From an uncultured Bacteriovoracaceae bacterium (GTDB taxonomy: Bacteria > Bdellovibrionota > Bacteriovoracia > Bacteriovoracales > Bacteriovoracaceae): 64,000 nucleotides of DNA. The notes beneath the pieces were generated by a model. That model worked only from the letters and a program-made list of their open reading frames with translations. It was not told the DNA's origin and made no database searches. Positions 1-10,751 of this stretch are shown here, piece by piece (position 1 is the stretch's first letter; each line of letters begins with the position of its first letter). The position numbers and the translations under genes were made by a program. Location of the stretch: contig CAKZUQ010000008.1 of assembly GCA_937923325.1 (NCBI GenBank), positions 1 to 64,000 on the forward strand, given 5' to 3'.

Positions 1-257
1 ACTTATCAAGTTAAATTTATAATGAATAGTATATTTTTTTGAACTGACTCTTTTTTTCAATGGTTCACTAGTGCGTCATATGATAGCAAAATTTATTTTT
101 TAATTAAATGATAATTAGTTACTTAAAAAAAGAAAGTTAAACTTTACAAGTCGCAGCATCATAGAAGAATTAACAACTTACCAATTGAACAACTTCTATA
201 CTTTAATGACAGAGGTAGTTAAAAACAGATACCACATAGTAAAAATAAAAGACAATA

Positions 258-1688
258 ATGAAGAATAAAAAAATTAACATCATATGGTTTAAAAGAGATT
301 TAAGAGAATCTGATCACTTACCTCTCTACAATGCAATACAATCTAAAAATCCTATTTTACCAGTTTATATTTACGAACCAGAAGTCGAGTACAACTACGA
401 TTTTGCGTATAGACACTGGGCCTTTGTACACCAATCTATAAAAGCAATGAAAATAGATATCCAAGAGCTATACGGAAATGCATATAAAGTTTTTGAATAC
501 CTCATAAGTAAATACGATATTAAATCAATATACTCCCATGAGGAAACGGGAAATGCTGTCACTTATAAGCGAGATCTAGATTTAAAGGTTTTATTTAAAA
601 ATGAGAATATCCCATGGCTTGAATATCCATCAAACGGAGTAATTCGTGGAGCAAGTAACAGAAAAAACTGGGATAAAAACTGGATCAATATTATGTTGAG
701 TCCAATAAAAGATCTTTTAATTAAACAAGAATGTATCAGTGACACAAATGACTTCTCCCTAAGCCTAGATCAAAAACAATTACTAGAAACACCTCTACAC
801 TTTAAACCAGGGGAGATAAATGCTAAAAGCTTACTCAATGATTTTTTAACATTTAAAGTGGAAAACTACTTAAGTAATATATCGTATCCCGAAAAATCTA
901 AATATTACTCCTCTTTGCTATCACCTTATATTTCTTGGGGGAATATATCAATTAGACAAATCTATCAAGAATGTAACAAGAGAAAAGGGGTTATTTCAAA
1001 CAAAAAATCTCTATCACAATATATGGCCCGTTTGAAATGGCATTGTCACTTCATTCAAAACTTAGAAACAAATCCTGACATTGAATTTTCTAATTTAAAT
1101 TCTTCATATGACAATATCCGAGTAAAAAAAAATAAAAACTATATTAAAGCCTGGAAGAATGGTAAGACAGGATATCCACTTATTGATGCTGCAATGATCT
1201 GCTTAATGAAGACTGGACATTTAAATTTTAGATTAAGATCAACTCTTGTTTCTTTTTTGACTCATCACCTTTGGCAACCATGGCAAGTAGGATCAGGTTA
1301 TCTTGCAAGGTTGTTTATTGATTATGAACCAGGAATACATTTTAGTCAGTTTCAAATGCAAGCAGGAACAATAGGCATACACACCATAAGAGTTTATAAC
1401 CCGGTAAAACAATCAAAAGAAAAAGATCCAGATGCCGTTTTTATAAAGAAATGGCTACCACAGCTTAGTTCGCTTCCTGTAAAATTAGCTCATGAGCCAT
1501 GGAAAATGACACAGATGGAAGAAGTTCTTTATGATTTCAACTTAAAAAAAGACTACACCCAAAGAATAATTGATCATGAACTTACTGCGACACAGGCCAG
1601 AGAAAAACTCTGGCAACTCAAGTCGCAAACAAATACGATTAAAAAATCAAAAAAAATACTTAAAAAACATGTTCGTAAAAAGTATTAA
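258..1688 (+). CDS. Cryptochrome/photolyase family FAD-binding protein
   Basis: The 476-residue product looks like a deoxyribodipyrimidine photolyase or cryptochrome, which uses blue light and FAD to repair pyrimidine dimers or to signal. The N-terminal alpha/beta photolyase domain opens with IIWFKRDLR (about residues 8-16). The helical FAD-binding half, roughly residues 200-430, carries GYPLIDAAM, a LNFRLRS segment in the position of the usual N-R-R motif, and an IRVYNP segment near the active site. The lysine-rich C-terminal tail (last ~20 residues) is not typical of the family. It ends 3 bases from the converging lipoprotein gene. Family membership is clear; repair versus photoreceptor activity cannot be decided from sequence alone. 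Confidence 0.88.
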   Translation: MKNKKINIIWFKRDLRESDHLPLYNAIQSKNPILPVYIYEPEVEYNYDFAYRHWAFVHQSIKAMKIDIQELYGNAYKVFEYLISKYDIKSIYSHEETGNAVTYKRDLDLKVLFKNENIPWLEYPSNGVIRGASNRKNWDKNWINIMLSPIKDLLIKQECISDTNDFSLSLDQKQLLETPLHFKPGEINAKSLLNDFLTFKVENYLSNISYPEKSKYYSSLLSPYISWGNISIRQIYQECNKRKGVISNKKSLSQYMARLKWHCHFIQNLETNPDIEFSNLNSSYDNIRVKKNKNYIKAWKNGKTGYPLIDAAMICLMKTGHLNFRLRSTLVSFLTHHLWQPWQVGSGYLARLFIDYEPGIHFSQFQMQAGTIGIHTIRVYNPVKQSKEKDPDAVFIKKWLPQLSSLPVKLAHEPWKMTQMEEVLYDFNLKKDYTQRIIDHELTATQAREKLWQLKSQTNTIKKSKKILKKHVRKKY

Positions 1689-1691
1689 AAA

Positions 1692-4600
1692 TTAATTACA
1701 ACCATTTGTTCTAAACTCAATGTTGTCAAGAGCAATATCTGAATTCCAAACGTTTCCACTAGATGGCATAACAGCTCTAAATCTAAACTTTACATTTGCT
1801 GAGTTTATCCCTGCATTACAGATATCAACATAACTATCATTCCAAATATCGGTTCCGTTAGATGCAATATCAGCTCCTATATGACTCCACAAAGAAGTCC
1901 AATTTGAACCATTATCTACACTATATTCAAGATATAAGTCTCCCATGTTATCTCCACGCTTATTCCATTTAAAGCTAAGAGCTAAATTAAAAGCGGAAGC
2001 ATCAAAGGTAGTACTCTCTAAGATGAATTCATCACCAGCACCAACAGGTGCCGACGCTTCGGTATAAACATAACCTCCGGATCCACTATAATCCGAAGTT
2101 GGACCAACACCATTACTTGTTGTATTTCCATTTGTAATGACCCAATCCTGATCATCATTTGTAACATTTAACCAATTTTGGAATGAATCAAATTCATCGA
2201 TTTGTATAGTCGTTGAGTTTGCATCTTTAACAAAAATAGTTGTATCTCTACCTGCCGGTCCACCATCGGCAGAGACATGGTCAGAAATAACAATAACATT
2301 ACCATCAGGAAGAGAGCTAAGATCAAGGGTATGACTCCATGAGCCTAAATTACAAGTAGTAGATCCAGATACACTCCCTGAGAATGAAATATTTTGTCCG
2401 TGGTCACTACATGAACCACCTATTTCAAAAGAATTTTGATTTAGGTTAGTTATTAATGTTCCAACAACAGGTGTGTTTAATGCAATACTTGCAGCTGTAC
2501 CAGAAGAACAACCAGTAGAAGTAAAACTAATTTCATCTAAAGCGATATCTGAATTCCATACAGTTCCAGTTGTTGGCATCTGAGCTCTAAACCTTACCAT
2601 TGTATTTGCAGACGTTATACCGGCCGAGCAGATATCAATGCTTTCAAAGTTCCAAGTCGAAACTCCTCCAGTAGCAACATCAGCACCTAAATGAGACCAA
2701 AGTGTTGAAGACCAAGTTGATCCTCCGTCAGTAGAAGCCTCAAGGTATAAGTTCCCCATTGAATTACCACGTTTATTCCAGTTAAATTCTATTCTTAGAT
2801 TATTTACACTTCCATCAAGGACATTACTTTCAATAATAAACTCTTCACCACTAGCAACAGGAGAAGAAGCTTCAGTATAAATATAAGATGAACTATTTAC
2901 ACCTGCATCCGGCCCAACATTATTACTTGGCGTAGCACCACTATTAATGATCCAATCATGATCATCAGCAGCTGAGTTTGACCAGTTTCCAAGTGTATCA
3001 AAAGAGTCAATTTGGATCATAGTTGCATCTTTAATGAACTCTCTTGTTGCAGTACCATTAGCACCACCAGATGAGTTAATGTGAGTTAGATTAATAGTTA
3101 CAAGACCATCTCCGACAGAAGATAAATCTAAATTTGTTGACCAAACATTTGAACTACAAACTAATGAGGCACTAACATCACCAGAGACAATTATAGACGC
3201 TCCATTTTCGGAACAAGTTCCTCCAATAGGAAATGAAGATTGATTCGCGTTAGCAATAGAAGTTCCTTCAAGAGGAGTATCGAATGTAATACTTGCTGGA
3301 GCAACACTACACCCAGTTCCAGTAAAGCTTAGATCATCTACGGCAATATCTGAATTCCATACATTACCAGAAGTAGGCATGACAGCTCTAAACCTTAACT
3401 TTACGTTCGCAGAATTATAATTTAAAGAACATAGATCTATATTTTGACTATTCCAAGTATCAACACCAGCACTAGGAACATCTAACCCAATGTGAGACCA
3501 TACACTAGACCATGTTGACCCATTATCATTAGATGCTTCAAGATAAAGATCCCCCATATTATCCCCACGCTTGTTCCACGAGAAGTCAAAGTTTAAGTTA
3601 TGAGTAGAACCATCTAAAGTATTACTCTCTAGTATAAATTCATTTCCAGCACCAACAGGAGCTGAGGCTTCAGTATATGCATAAGTTCCAGTAGATGGCC
3701 CAACTCCAGCACTTGGAGTATCTCCGGTATTAATGCTCCAATCCTGATCGTCTCCAGTTGAATTGGTCCAATTAGCAAAAGTAGACATATCATCAACTTG
3801 TGAAAAAGCATTTAAAACAGTATAGCTAGCAGATGAGCTAGAACAAGAACTTTCAATCCCAAGTGTATTAATTCTATTTGCATAAATGTTATAACTACCT
3901 TCTACAAGAGCATTAGATATAATACTGACAGAATTAGATGATGCTGTTACGGAACCAAGCGATGGGCCAGTACAAGCAGCATTACTATAAAGGTTTACTG
4001 TATCACCAAAAACAACTCCATCAACAATAAATGAAGGTGTAGTTATTGGGCTTGGAGAATTCGCAGGATTAGATAGTGTAATTGTTGAAGGTGAATTAAT
4101 TAAAATAGTAAAACTATTTGATGTAGCACCAACGACTCCATTAGAGCTTGCACCAATTTGATAACCGCTAGTTGCTATGTTTAAAGATACATCATTGAAA
4201 GTTACAACACCGTTTACGGCATTTTTTGTAAGAGTACCACCAAGAACTCCATTACCAGATGGATCATTAGAAAGATTTAAAGTTATAGCTTCAGTGGAAC
4301 TTGTGATAACGGTATTAAAATCATCAGTAAGAGCGACTTGAAAAGAACTAATCGTTGAGTTTTCAATAGTATCAGAAGGTTGACTTAGAAAAACTAACTT
4401 TGTAGCAGAAGCAAAAATATTAAAAGGATTTGAAGACAAAGATGTTAATCCAGTAACACTTGCATTTAAAGTATATCCAGCTGTTGCAAAATCAATTGAT
4501 ATATCATTAAATGTGGCCAGACCATTTACTGTCGATTGTGAAAGAGTTCCATTCAAAGAACCAACACCACTAGAAGGGTCATTATTAAAAGATATTGTTA

Positions 4601-7600
4601 CAGTTTCAGTAGTTGTAACTCTGTTACCACCAGCATCTAAAACTTCAACAGAAAAGCTATTCATAGAAGTATTTGTGCTTGCTCCAACTGGTTGTACAAC
4701 ATAAGCAATAGTTGATTTTTCTCCAGCTGATATATCAAAAGATCCAGAATATACATCCGTAAGTCCTGTTGAAGAGGCTTTTAAAGTATAGCCACTACCA
4801 ATCTTATTTAAACTTAGATCATTAAAAGTAACAATTCCGTTTACAGCACTTTTAGTTAAAGTTCCTGAAAGTGTTGCTGAACCAGGGTTACTTTCTAAAG
4901 AGATTGTTACTGAATTATTTGCAGTAGTAACAGTATTACCTGTAGCGTCTTGAATTAAGATTTGAATTGAAGCCAAAGTTTCATTTGCTTCAACATTTGA
5001 GATCGTTCCAACAATACCTAACTGACTAGAACCAGAAATTGATGTTACAGACTCAGTAGAAGATAAAGACATGAAATTTGCAGTTACATCAGCAGTTGCA
5101 TCCGAAGAAGCTGTTAATGTACCACTAACAATACTAAATGTATTTGCTGGATTTTGAGTAAAAGTGGAATAACTAGTTACATCAATTACACTAGAATCAG
5201 AAAGAGTACCATTAACAACTAGATTTTGACTTGAGTTAGTGGCCATAGAATTTAAAGCAACTAAATCGATTGAAGTGAACTCAGGACAAACAACTGATAT
5301 ATTATTAATATCAGAAGAAGCAACTCCAGTATTGTTTGATATATTACAACTTATACTTGGACTACTTGGATTTTGTGTTATTTGTACACTATATGAAGAA
5401 CCATCTAGAACTTGAGTTGAAAAAGAGAAAGTAGAATCTGAAGAAGTTAGAGTTATTTCCTCAGCACCATTTAAAGTTAATTTTATTTCGTCGTATTGTA
5501 AACCTGATAACGTTCCGCTTATGTTAAAAAGAGTAGCACCGCCACCACCGCCGCCACGCCAATCAGGAATAGGATAAGAATAAACATTGCCAGGAGTTAA
5601 TTCAAAACCACTTGGTGGCTGCATCCAATCTAAAGCAACATCATTGAAATCAAAATTTGGATAAGAAGTTGATAGACTTGCAATTGAAGTTACAATTCCA
5701 GAACCTAAAGAGTTATGTGTTACATTAGCAGATTCATTTAAGTAGTAATTATGTGTTAGACTAAAAGTAGTACCGTTATAGTCTTCACCAATTAAAGGTC
5801 CAAATTTTGAAAGGTCTCCAGAACCTGCAACATGTCTAGAGACAACACCAGTTGCATAATTGTTTTCAACAATATTAGTTGCCCCATCAATATTAACAAA
5901 ACCAATCAATCCACCAGCACTTTTATAAGTTTCAACATCACCAGTAGAAAAAGAATAAGTAACATCAGAGTTTAATAGATAACCAATTAAACCTCCACAA
6001 TTCCCACCTTTACACTCAATATTCCCAGTAGCATACGAATTTTTTAAATCTCCTCTCATGATACCAATGAGTCCACCACTTGAGTTTCTAATAGCATCAC
6101 CAGTTACATTACCTGTAGCATATGAATCCTCTAAAGCTCCAGCTCTAAAAAATCCAACAAGTCCAGCAACATAGTCCGCAGTACCACCTGTTACAGAGAT
6201 ATCTCCTGTCGCATAAACTCTTTTATGATCAGCTTGTTTAGAGTTAGAATAACCTAAAAGACCACCGACATAAGCAAATGGTGTTGGACTAGTTACAGTT
6301 ACAGATCCTGTAGCATAAGAGTCCTCCATTATATCGCCCATGAAGAATCCTCCAAGTCCACCAACAAATTGTACTTGGCCTTGAATATTTCCTGTAGCAT
6401 ATGAATTTCTAAGAGTTGATCCAAATCCGTATATATGACCAACAATACCACCAACACTACTGGCCTTGGCATTAATATTCATACTAGAAGATAAGTTATT
6501 TAATAAAACATCAACATCCTCTTCAGATTTACCAATTATACCTGCAACATATTGCCTGGGTACATTAAATTGCTCATCTTCAATGTCAATTTGTCCACTT
6601 GAAGTAGACCCTGTGATACTACCATGATTCATATATCCAATAATACCTGCAACATGATCACTACCAGCATGAATTGTACCAGAATAAGAACAAGTCGAAA
6701 TTGTAGTTTCACCAGTAGACTTACCGATTACACCACCAATAAAACCATCATTACCATCTTTAGCAATTGTAATATTTCCCTGCACATTACAATTAGTTAT
6801 AGTTCCACCGGCCATTGAACCAATTAAACCACCTACATTTAAACCATACGAGAGGATACTATTAGTTTGAGTAATATTTGTAATTGTTGTATTTGGCTCA
6901 ACAAGTTGTCCAACAAAACCACCAACATATCCAGTAATACCGTTTGAGATAATATTATTATTTAAAGTTAAGTCACTTGCAGTTAAACTTCCAGTTGATG
7001 TATTTATACTACCAATTACACCACCAGTATAATCATTACCAATTATTGTGACTGAAGTTGTTAGATTTGAAATATTTAAGGCACTGTTAGTATTTGCGAT
7101 ACCAATCATACCACCATTATATTGAATACCATTAAGAACTCCTGAGATTTCTACGTTAGAAATCACACCTGATCCTTTCCATGTTCCAACAACACCACCA
7201 ACTTGTGCGTAACCATCAACATTAAAATTAGTAAAACTTATATCTTGAATTGTTGCATTAAAAGCAGATTTAAATAATCCGACGCCAGTAGTTGTTGTCT
7301 TATCAATTGTATAGTTTTTAACTTCAAAGCCTTTACCATCGAGAGTTCCCGTAAAGTCTACAGCAATAGGATTTGTGGTTCCACCAGAGAAGTCGATATC
7401 TTGACCCAGCTCATAGTTGGCTCCAGGATTTAAAGAAATATTTGCAAATTGACCTTTATTACAAATTAAATATGGAGTAGAAGATCCATTTGCTCCCAAA
7501 TAAGTGTTACCATAAGTTCCCGTTTTAGCAGCAGTTGCATCACATGCAGAAGACCCTTTAACCAAAGTTTTAGAAACAACTCCAGAGCCAGAACCTAGAA

Positions 7601-10352
7601 GATTATCTTTTAAATCTACACTTAAAAGATGATTTCCAGCGGCCAGATCAGTAGAGTCAATAACTGCGGCCCATCTATTATTGTCCTGACATATAGTTCT
7701 TAAGCTAAATGCTCCTGAAATTTCAATTGTATTTTTAGCAACACCACACTCTCCATAAACTAACATTTTTCCTGATATTAATTCATTATTAGTCGCTGGT
7801 TTTTCAATTGTGATGTCTAAATTTCCAATCGTAACATTACTTGCTTGAGTAATAGATGTAATCTCATCAATTGCATCTTGCCCAAATTCCAATGCCAAAC
7901 TATCAGATATAACGACACCTGGAATAATAGTAGGATCATTTTCATTTATTGGATCATCAGAGAAAGTCGCTTCTATTTGAAAACCATAGTTTGGAGCAGT
8001 CATCCAAGTAAAAACAGGACTTTCATAAGCAAGAGTATCTTGAGGTAAAGTAAATTCAGTAGTTGGTATTACCCAAATATTAGAAAAATCAAAACCAACA
8101 AATGTAGACTGGTTCTTTAATTCCTGTAAAGTTTGACTTGTTCCATGACCATTATGATCTGTAATATTTGCTCCAACTCCTTGATCAAAAACAAGAGAGT
8201 TATAATATGAAGAACTAATATCTAAAGCAGACACATCTCCACCAATAGGTCCAAAAGAAGAATTTAAACTAGAAGAACCAGCAATTTTATAGATTGCTCC
8301 ACTTGAGTAAGCATTTGTAATAGTTGTTGAATTAGGAATAAACCATCCTGCGATTCCTCCAACATTACCATCTCCAGTAAGTGAGCCTGTAAAGAATACA
8401 TTTGAAATATTTTGCTTTAAAGATAAACCAGCAATACCACCAATGTTTTTTAAACTTCCAGTTATATTCATTGAAGACATAGCCGAATTAATTGGTGCTC
8501 TCAAATAACCTGCAACACCACCAAGGATACTTCGTCCTCCTGATATAGAACCAGTTGTATAGATATTATTTATAGAATTAGCTTTAACATAACCAAATCC
8601 ACCACCTATATAATCGGCTGTTCCATTGGATATTGAAATATCGCCATTAAAATTTAAAGTATCAAATGTTGAAGTGTTATTTACGTAACCTACTAAACCA
8701 CCGATGTAAGATAGAGGCGTAGGGTCAGAGATAGTTATGTTCATTTTTGCAGATGAGTTGTTTAAACTTGCTCCTGTAAATTGCCCTACAAGTCCACCAA
8801 CAAAGTTAGTTTTAGCCGTTAAAGATCCATTTGCATAAGAATTATCAATTGTTGAACTTGCTCCACCAAAGAAACCAACAAGTCCACCAACATATTTAGC
8901 ACTAGAAGTGATAGTCATATGTGAGTGAAGATTATTTAAGGTTGAGTTTGTATTTACATTACCAGTAATACCACCAACAAAACGATTTACAGAATTATAG
9001 TAATCATCAGTAGCATTCAAGCTACCTCTTGAATATGAATTTGTAATAGACCCACCGTAGAATCTTCCTACAAGTCCACCAGCATAGTTACCACCCATCG
9101 AAATATTTGTTACAACGTATGAATCAGATATTACAGTAGGGCCTCTAGAGATACCAATAAGACCTCCGACATTTGTATCTTCATTTGTACTATTTCTAGG
9201 AACAGTAATATTACCGACATGATTTGAACTACTAATGTTAACTCCATGATAAGCTTCACCTACGATTCCACCAACATATTGATCAACCGAGTTTATATCA
9301 CCTTTGTGATTCACATCCGTTATATCAGCAGTTGTTGTATTCCAAATACGACCAACAACACCACCGACATACTTATTACCACTAACGTTTGCATAAACGC
9401 TTGAGTCAGTAATTGACAGATTTGTACTATCAGCAAAAACATATGAAATTAACCCACCTGCATAGTCATTTGAAGTTACATCTACATCAAGATTCACATA
9501 AGAAATATCTAAATTTGACGAAGAGTTACCAAGACCAATAAGACCACCGGCCATCTGAACACCAGTTACAGTACCAGTAGCCTCGACGTTAAAGATAGTA
9601 CCTGCACCTCTCCAATCTCCAGCTAAGATACCGACCCTAATATTTCCTTCAACATTAGCATCAGAAATTTTTAAATTTTGAACAGTTGCACCACTAATAA
9701 CCTTAAATAGACCAACTGCAGAATCTGCAGTTTCGACAATATTTAAATTTTTAAAAACAAAGTTTTGTCCATCAAGAGTTCCAGTAAAAGGCTTCCTAAT
9801 AGGAGAAAATCTTGCAAAACCAAAATCAATGTTTCTTCCAACTACATAGTTCTTACTTGGATAAAGGTCGATATTTGATAGTTGTGATGACGTACAGATA
9901 ACATAAGGAGTATCATTTCCATCGGCTGAATCTATATTTGCAAAAATTTTTGTATAATTACTAGGATCATCACATGCAAGGTCAGCTTTAATAAAGTTTC
10001 TTGTTACTATTGGAGATTGAGTTGTATATGAAGGGTTACTTAATGTTGCGTTTACTGTAACTGTCTGACCTAAAGAAAAACCATCCCCACTAATTGGAGC
10101 TGACCAAGTATTATCAGATTGACATACAGTGTATAGCGAGACATCTCCACTGATTTCAATTGGATAATTTGCAACTCCACAATCTCCAGCAATAGTAGTA
10201 TCTTTACCTAAAGACATTCCATCAGCATAAGGCTTAAGTATAGTTATTTGCATCTGTCCAATTGTTACACTAGATCCATCTAAAGAATCATTACAAGAGA
10301 CAGAAAGAATCACGATTAACAATAAAGTAATTTTTAATTTTAAATTTTTCAT
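1692..10352 (-). CDS. Giant GLUG-repeat / Ig-like / MAM-like surface lipoprotein
   Basis: A 2,886-residue secreted lipoprotein with signal peptide and lipobox LSVSC (Cys20). Its domain order is internally duplicated. An Ig-like module (about 30-120) is followed by a long array of GLUG-type repeats with the cadence YVGGLVGxxxG (about 125-800). A second Ig-like module (about 850-950) and a second GLUG array (about 960-1590) follow. A run of six glycines near residue 1600 leads to several Ig/filamin-like repeats (NGVVTFNDVSLN cadence, about 1690-2100). Three MAM-like jelly-roll copies of about 160 residues (WNKRGDNMGDLYLE) end the protein, separated by Ig-like linkers. GLUG repeats occur in surface and adhesion proteins, so I infer an adhesin or cell-surface matrix role. 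No catalytic domain is visible. Confidence 0.85.
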   Translation of the reverse strand: MKNLKLKITLLLIVILSVSCNDSLDGSSVTIGQMQITILKPYADGMSLGKDTTIAGDCGVANYPIEISGDVSLYTVCQSDNTWSAPISGDGFSLGQTVTVNATLSNPSYTTQSPIVTRNFIKADLACDDPSNYTKIFANIDSADGNDTPYVICTSSQLSNIDLYPSKNYVVGRNIDFGFARFSPIRKPFTGTLDGQNFVFKNLNIVETADSAVGLFKVISGATVQNLKISDANVEGNIRVGILAGDWRGAGTIFNVEATGTVTGVQMAGGLIGLGNSSSNLDISYVNLDVDVTSNDYAGGLISYVFADSTNLSITDSSVYANVSGNKYVGGVVGRIWNTTTADITDVNHKGDINSVDQYVGGIVGEAYHGVNISSSNHVGNITVPRNSTNEDTNVGGLIGISRGPTVISDSYVVTNISMGGNYAGGLVGRFYGGSITNSYSRGSLNATDDYYNSVNRFVGGITGNVNTNSTLNNLHSHMTITSSAKYVGGLVGFFGGASSTIDNSYANGSLTAKTNFVGGLVGQFTGASLNNSSAKMNITISDPTPLSYIGGLVGYVNNTSTFDTLNFNGDISISNGTADYIGGGFGYVKANSINNIYTTGSISGGRSILGGVAGYLRAPINSAMSSMNITGSLKNIGGIAGLSLKQNISNVFFTGSLTGDGNVGGIAGWFIPNSTTITNAYSSGAIYKIAGSSSLNSSFGPIGGDVSALDISSSYYNSLVFDQGVGANITDHNGHGTSQTLQELKNQSTFVGFDFSNIWVIPTTEFTLPQDTLAYESPVFTWMTAPNYGFQIEATFSDDPINENDPTIIPGVVISDSLALEFGQDAIDEITSITQASNVTIGNLDITIEKPATNNELISGKMLVYGECGVAKNTIEISGAFSLRTICQDNNRWAAVIDSTDLAAGNHLLSVDLKDNLLGSGSGVVSKTLVKGSSACDATAAKTGTYGNTYLGANGSSTPYLICNKGQFANISLNPGANYELGQDIDFSGGTTNPIAVDFTGTLDGKGFEVKNYTIDKTTTTGVGLFKSAFNATIQDISFTNFNVDGYAQVGGVVGTWKGSGVISNVEISGVLNGIQYNGGMIGIANTNSALNISNLTTSVTIIGNDYTGGVIGSINTSTGSLTASDLTLNNNIISNGITGYVGGFVGQLVEPNTTITNITQTNSILSYGLNVGGLIGSMAGGTITNCNVQGNITIAKDGNDGFIGGVIGKSTGETTISTCSYSGTIHAGSDHVAGIIGYMNHGSITGSTSSGQIDIEDEQFNVPRQYVAGIIGKSEEDVDVLLNNLSSSMNINAKASSVGGIVGHIYGFGSTLRNSYATGNIQGQVQFVGGLGGFFMGDIMEDSYATGSVTVTSPTPFAYVGGLLGYSNSKQADHKRVYATGDISVTGGTADYVAGLVGFFRAGALEDSYATGNVTGDAIRNSSGGLIGIMRGDLKNSYATGNIECKGGNCGGLIGYLLNSDVTYSFSTGDVETYKSAGGLIGFVNIDGATNIVENNYATGVVSRHVAGSGDLSKFGPLIGEDYNGTTFSLTHNYYLNESANVTHNSLGSGIVTSIASLSTSYPNFDFNDVALDWMQPPSGFELTPGNVYSYPIPDWRGGGGGGATLFNISGTLSGLQYDEIKLTLNGAEEITLTSSDSTFSFSTQVLDGSSYSVQITQNPSSPSISCNISNNTGVASSDINNISVVCPEFTSIDLVALNSMATNSSQNLVVNGTLSDSSVIDVTSYSTFTQNPANTFSIVSGTLTASSDATADVTANFMSLSSTESVTSISGSSQLGIVGTISNVEANETLASIQILIQDATGNTVTTANNSVTISLESNPGSATLSGTLTKSAVNGIVTFNDLSLNKIGSGYTLKASSTGLTDVYSGSFDISAGEKSTIAYVVQPVGASTNTSMNSFSVEVLDAGGNRVTTTETVTISFNNDPSSGVGSLNGTLSQSTVNGLATFNDISIDFATAGYTLNASVTGLTSLSSNPFNIFASATKLVFLSQPSDTIENSTISSFQVALTDDFNTVITSSTEAITLNLSNDPSGNGVLGGTLTKNAVNGVVTFNDVSLNIATSGYQIGASSNGVVGATSNSFTILINSPSTITLSNPANSPSPITTPSFIVDGVVFGDTVNLYSNAACTGPSLGSVTASSNSVSIISNALVEGSYNIYANRINTLGIESSCSSSSASYTVLNAFSQVDDMSTFANWTNSTGDDQDWSINTGDTPSAGVGPSTGTYAYTEASAPVGAGNEFILESNTLDGSTHNLNFDFSWNKRGDNMGDLYLEASNDNGSTWSSVWSHIGLDVPSAGVDTWNSQNIDLCSLNYNSANVKLRFRAVMPTSGNVWNSDIAVDDLSFTGTGCSVAPASITFDTPLEGTSIANANQSSFPIGGTCSENGASIIVSGDVSASLVCSSNVWSTNLDLSSVGDGLVTINLTHINSSGGANGTATREFIKDATMIQIDSFDTLGNWSNSAADDHDWIINSGATPSNNVGPDAGVNSSSYIYTEASSPVASGEEFIIESNVLDGSVNNLRIEFNWNKRGNSMGNLYLEASTDGGSTWSSTLWSHLGADVATGGVSTWNFESIDICSAGITSANTMVRFRAQMPTTGTVWNSDIALDEISFTSTGCSSGTAASIALNTPVVGTLITNLNQNSFEIGGSCSDHGQNISFSGSVSGSTTCNLGSWSHTLDLSSLPDGNVIVISDHVSADGGPAGRDTTIFVKDANSTTIQIDEFDSFQNWLNVTNDDQDWVITNGNTTSNGVGPTSDYSGSGGYVYTEASAPVGAGDEFILESTTFDASAFNLALSFKWNKRGDNMGDLYLEYSVDNGSNWTSLWSHIGADIASNGTDIWNDSYVDICNAGINSANVKFRFRAVMPSSGNVWNSDIALDNIEFRTNGCN

Positions 10353-10751
10353 ATTTTTACATCCATATAATATTATCGGATTAAATCAGTATTATCTTAA
10401 CATCTCCTTAATAAAAAAATATTTAAAGAGTAATGGTGCTTTTCAATTTCTCAATAGTTCAAAGTACTTAGCCACTTCAAGAGAACTTAAGTTCAAGATA
10501 TTTAAAATAAAAAAAGTTGGAAAATTAACAATAAAAAGTGGCACTAAATAAAAAGATAATACTTAAAGTATCAATCCTCACTTAAATTAGCTTTAGAAGA
10601 AATAAAAGATTATTTGAAAATTAACAAGTGGCAGAATGTGTAGACTTTAATAACATAACATAAATTATCGTAATCCAACGGTGTAAGATTAAGAATGTAA
10701 TATTTAAGACCTTCTATTGAGTTAGTTATAATTTATTGAGTTATTGATAAT
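10353..10751. other. 399-base intergenic region with no gene
   Basis: The stretch is AT-rich with stops in all frames and no recognisable RNA gene. It holds two copies of a motif reading GAAAATTAACAA followed shortly by AAGTGGCA (10520-10543 and 10616-10633), a short palindrome ATACTTAAAGTAT near 10559-10571, and an imperfect direct repeat containing ATTGAGTTA near 10715-10750. It should contain the promoter of the giant lipoprotein, but I cannot place it confidently. Confidence 0.5.

Noticed and set aside
1..257. Possible gene or RNA at the window start
   Set aside because: AT-rich sequence with stops in all frames and no recognisable structure.
4513..8048. Several plus-strand open frames inside the giant lipoprotein gene
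   Set aside because: Antisense shadows with low-complexity Thr/Ile/Asn translations, no ribosome sites and no family resemblance.
10541..10560. Sigma-54 promoter from TGGCAC
   Set aside because: The TTGC element at the required spacing is missing in both copies.
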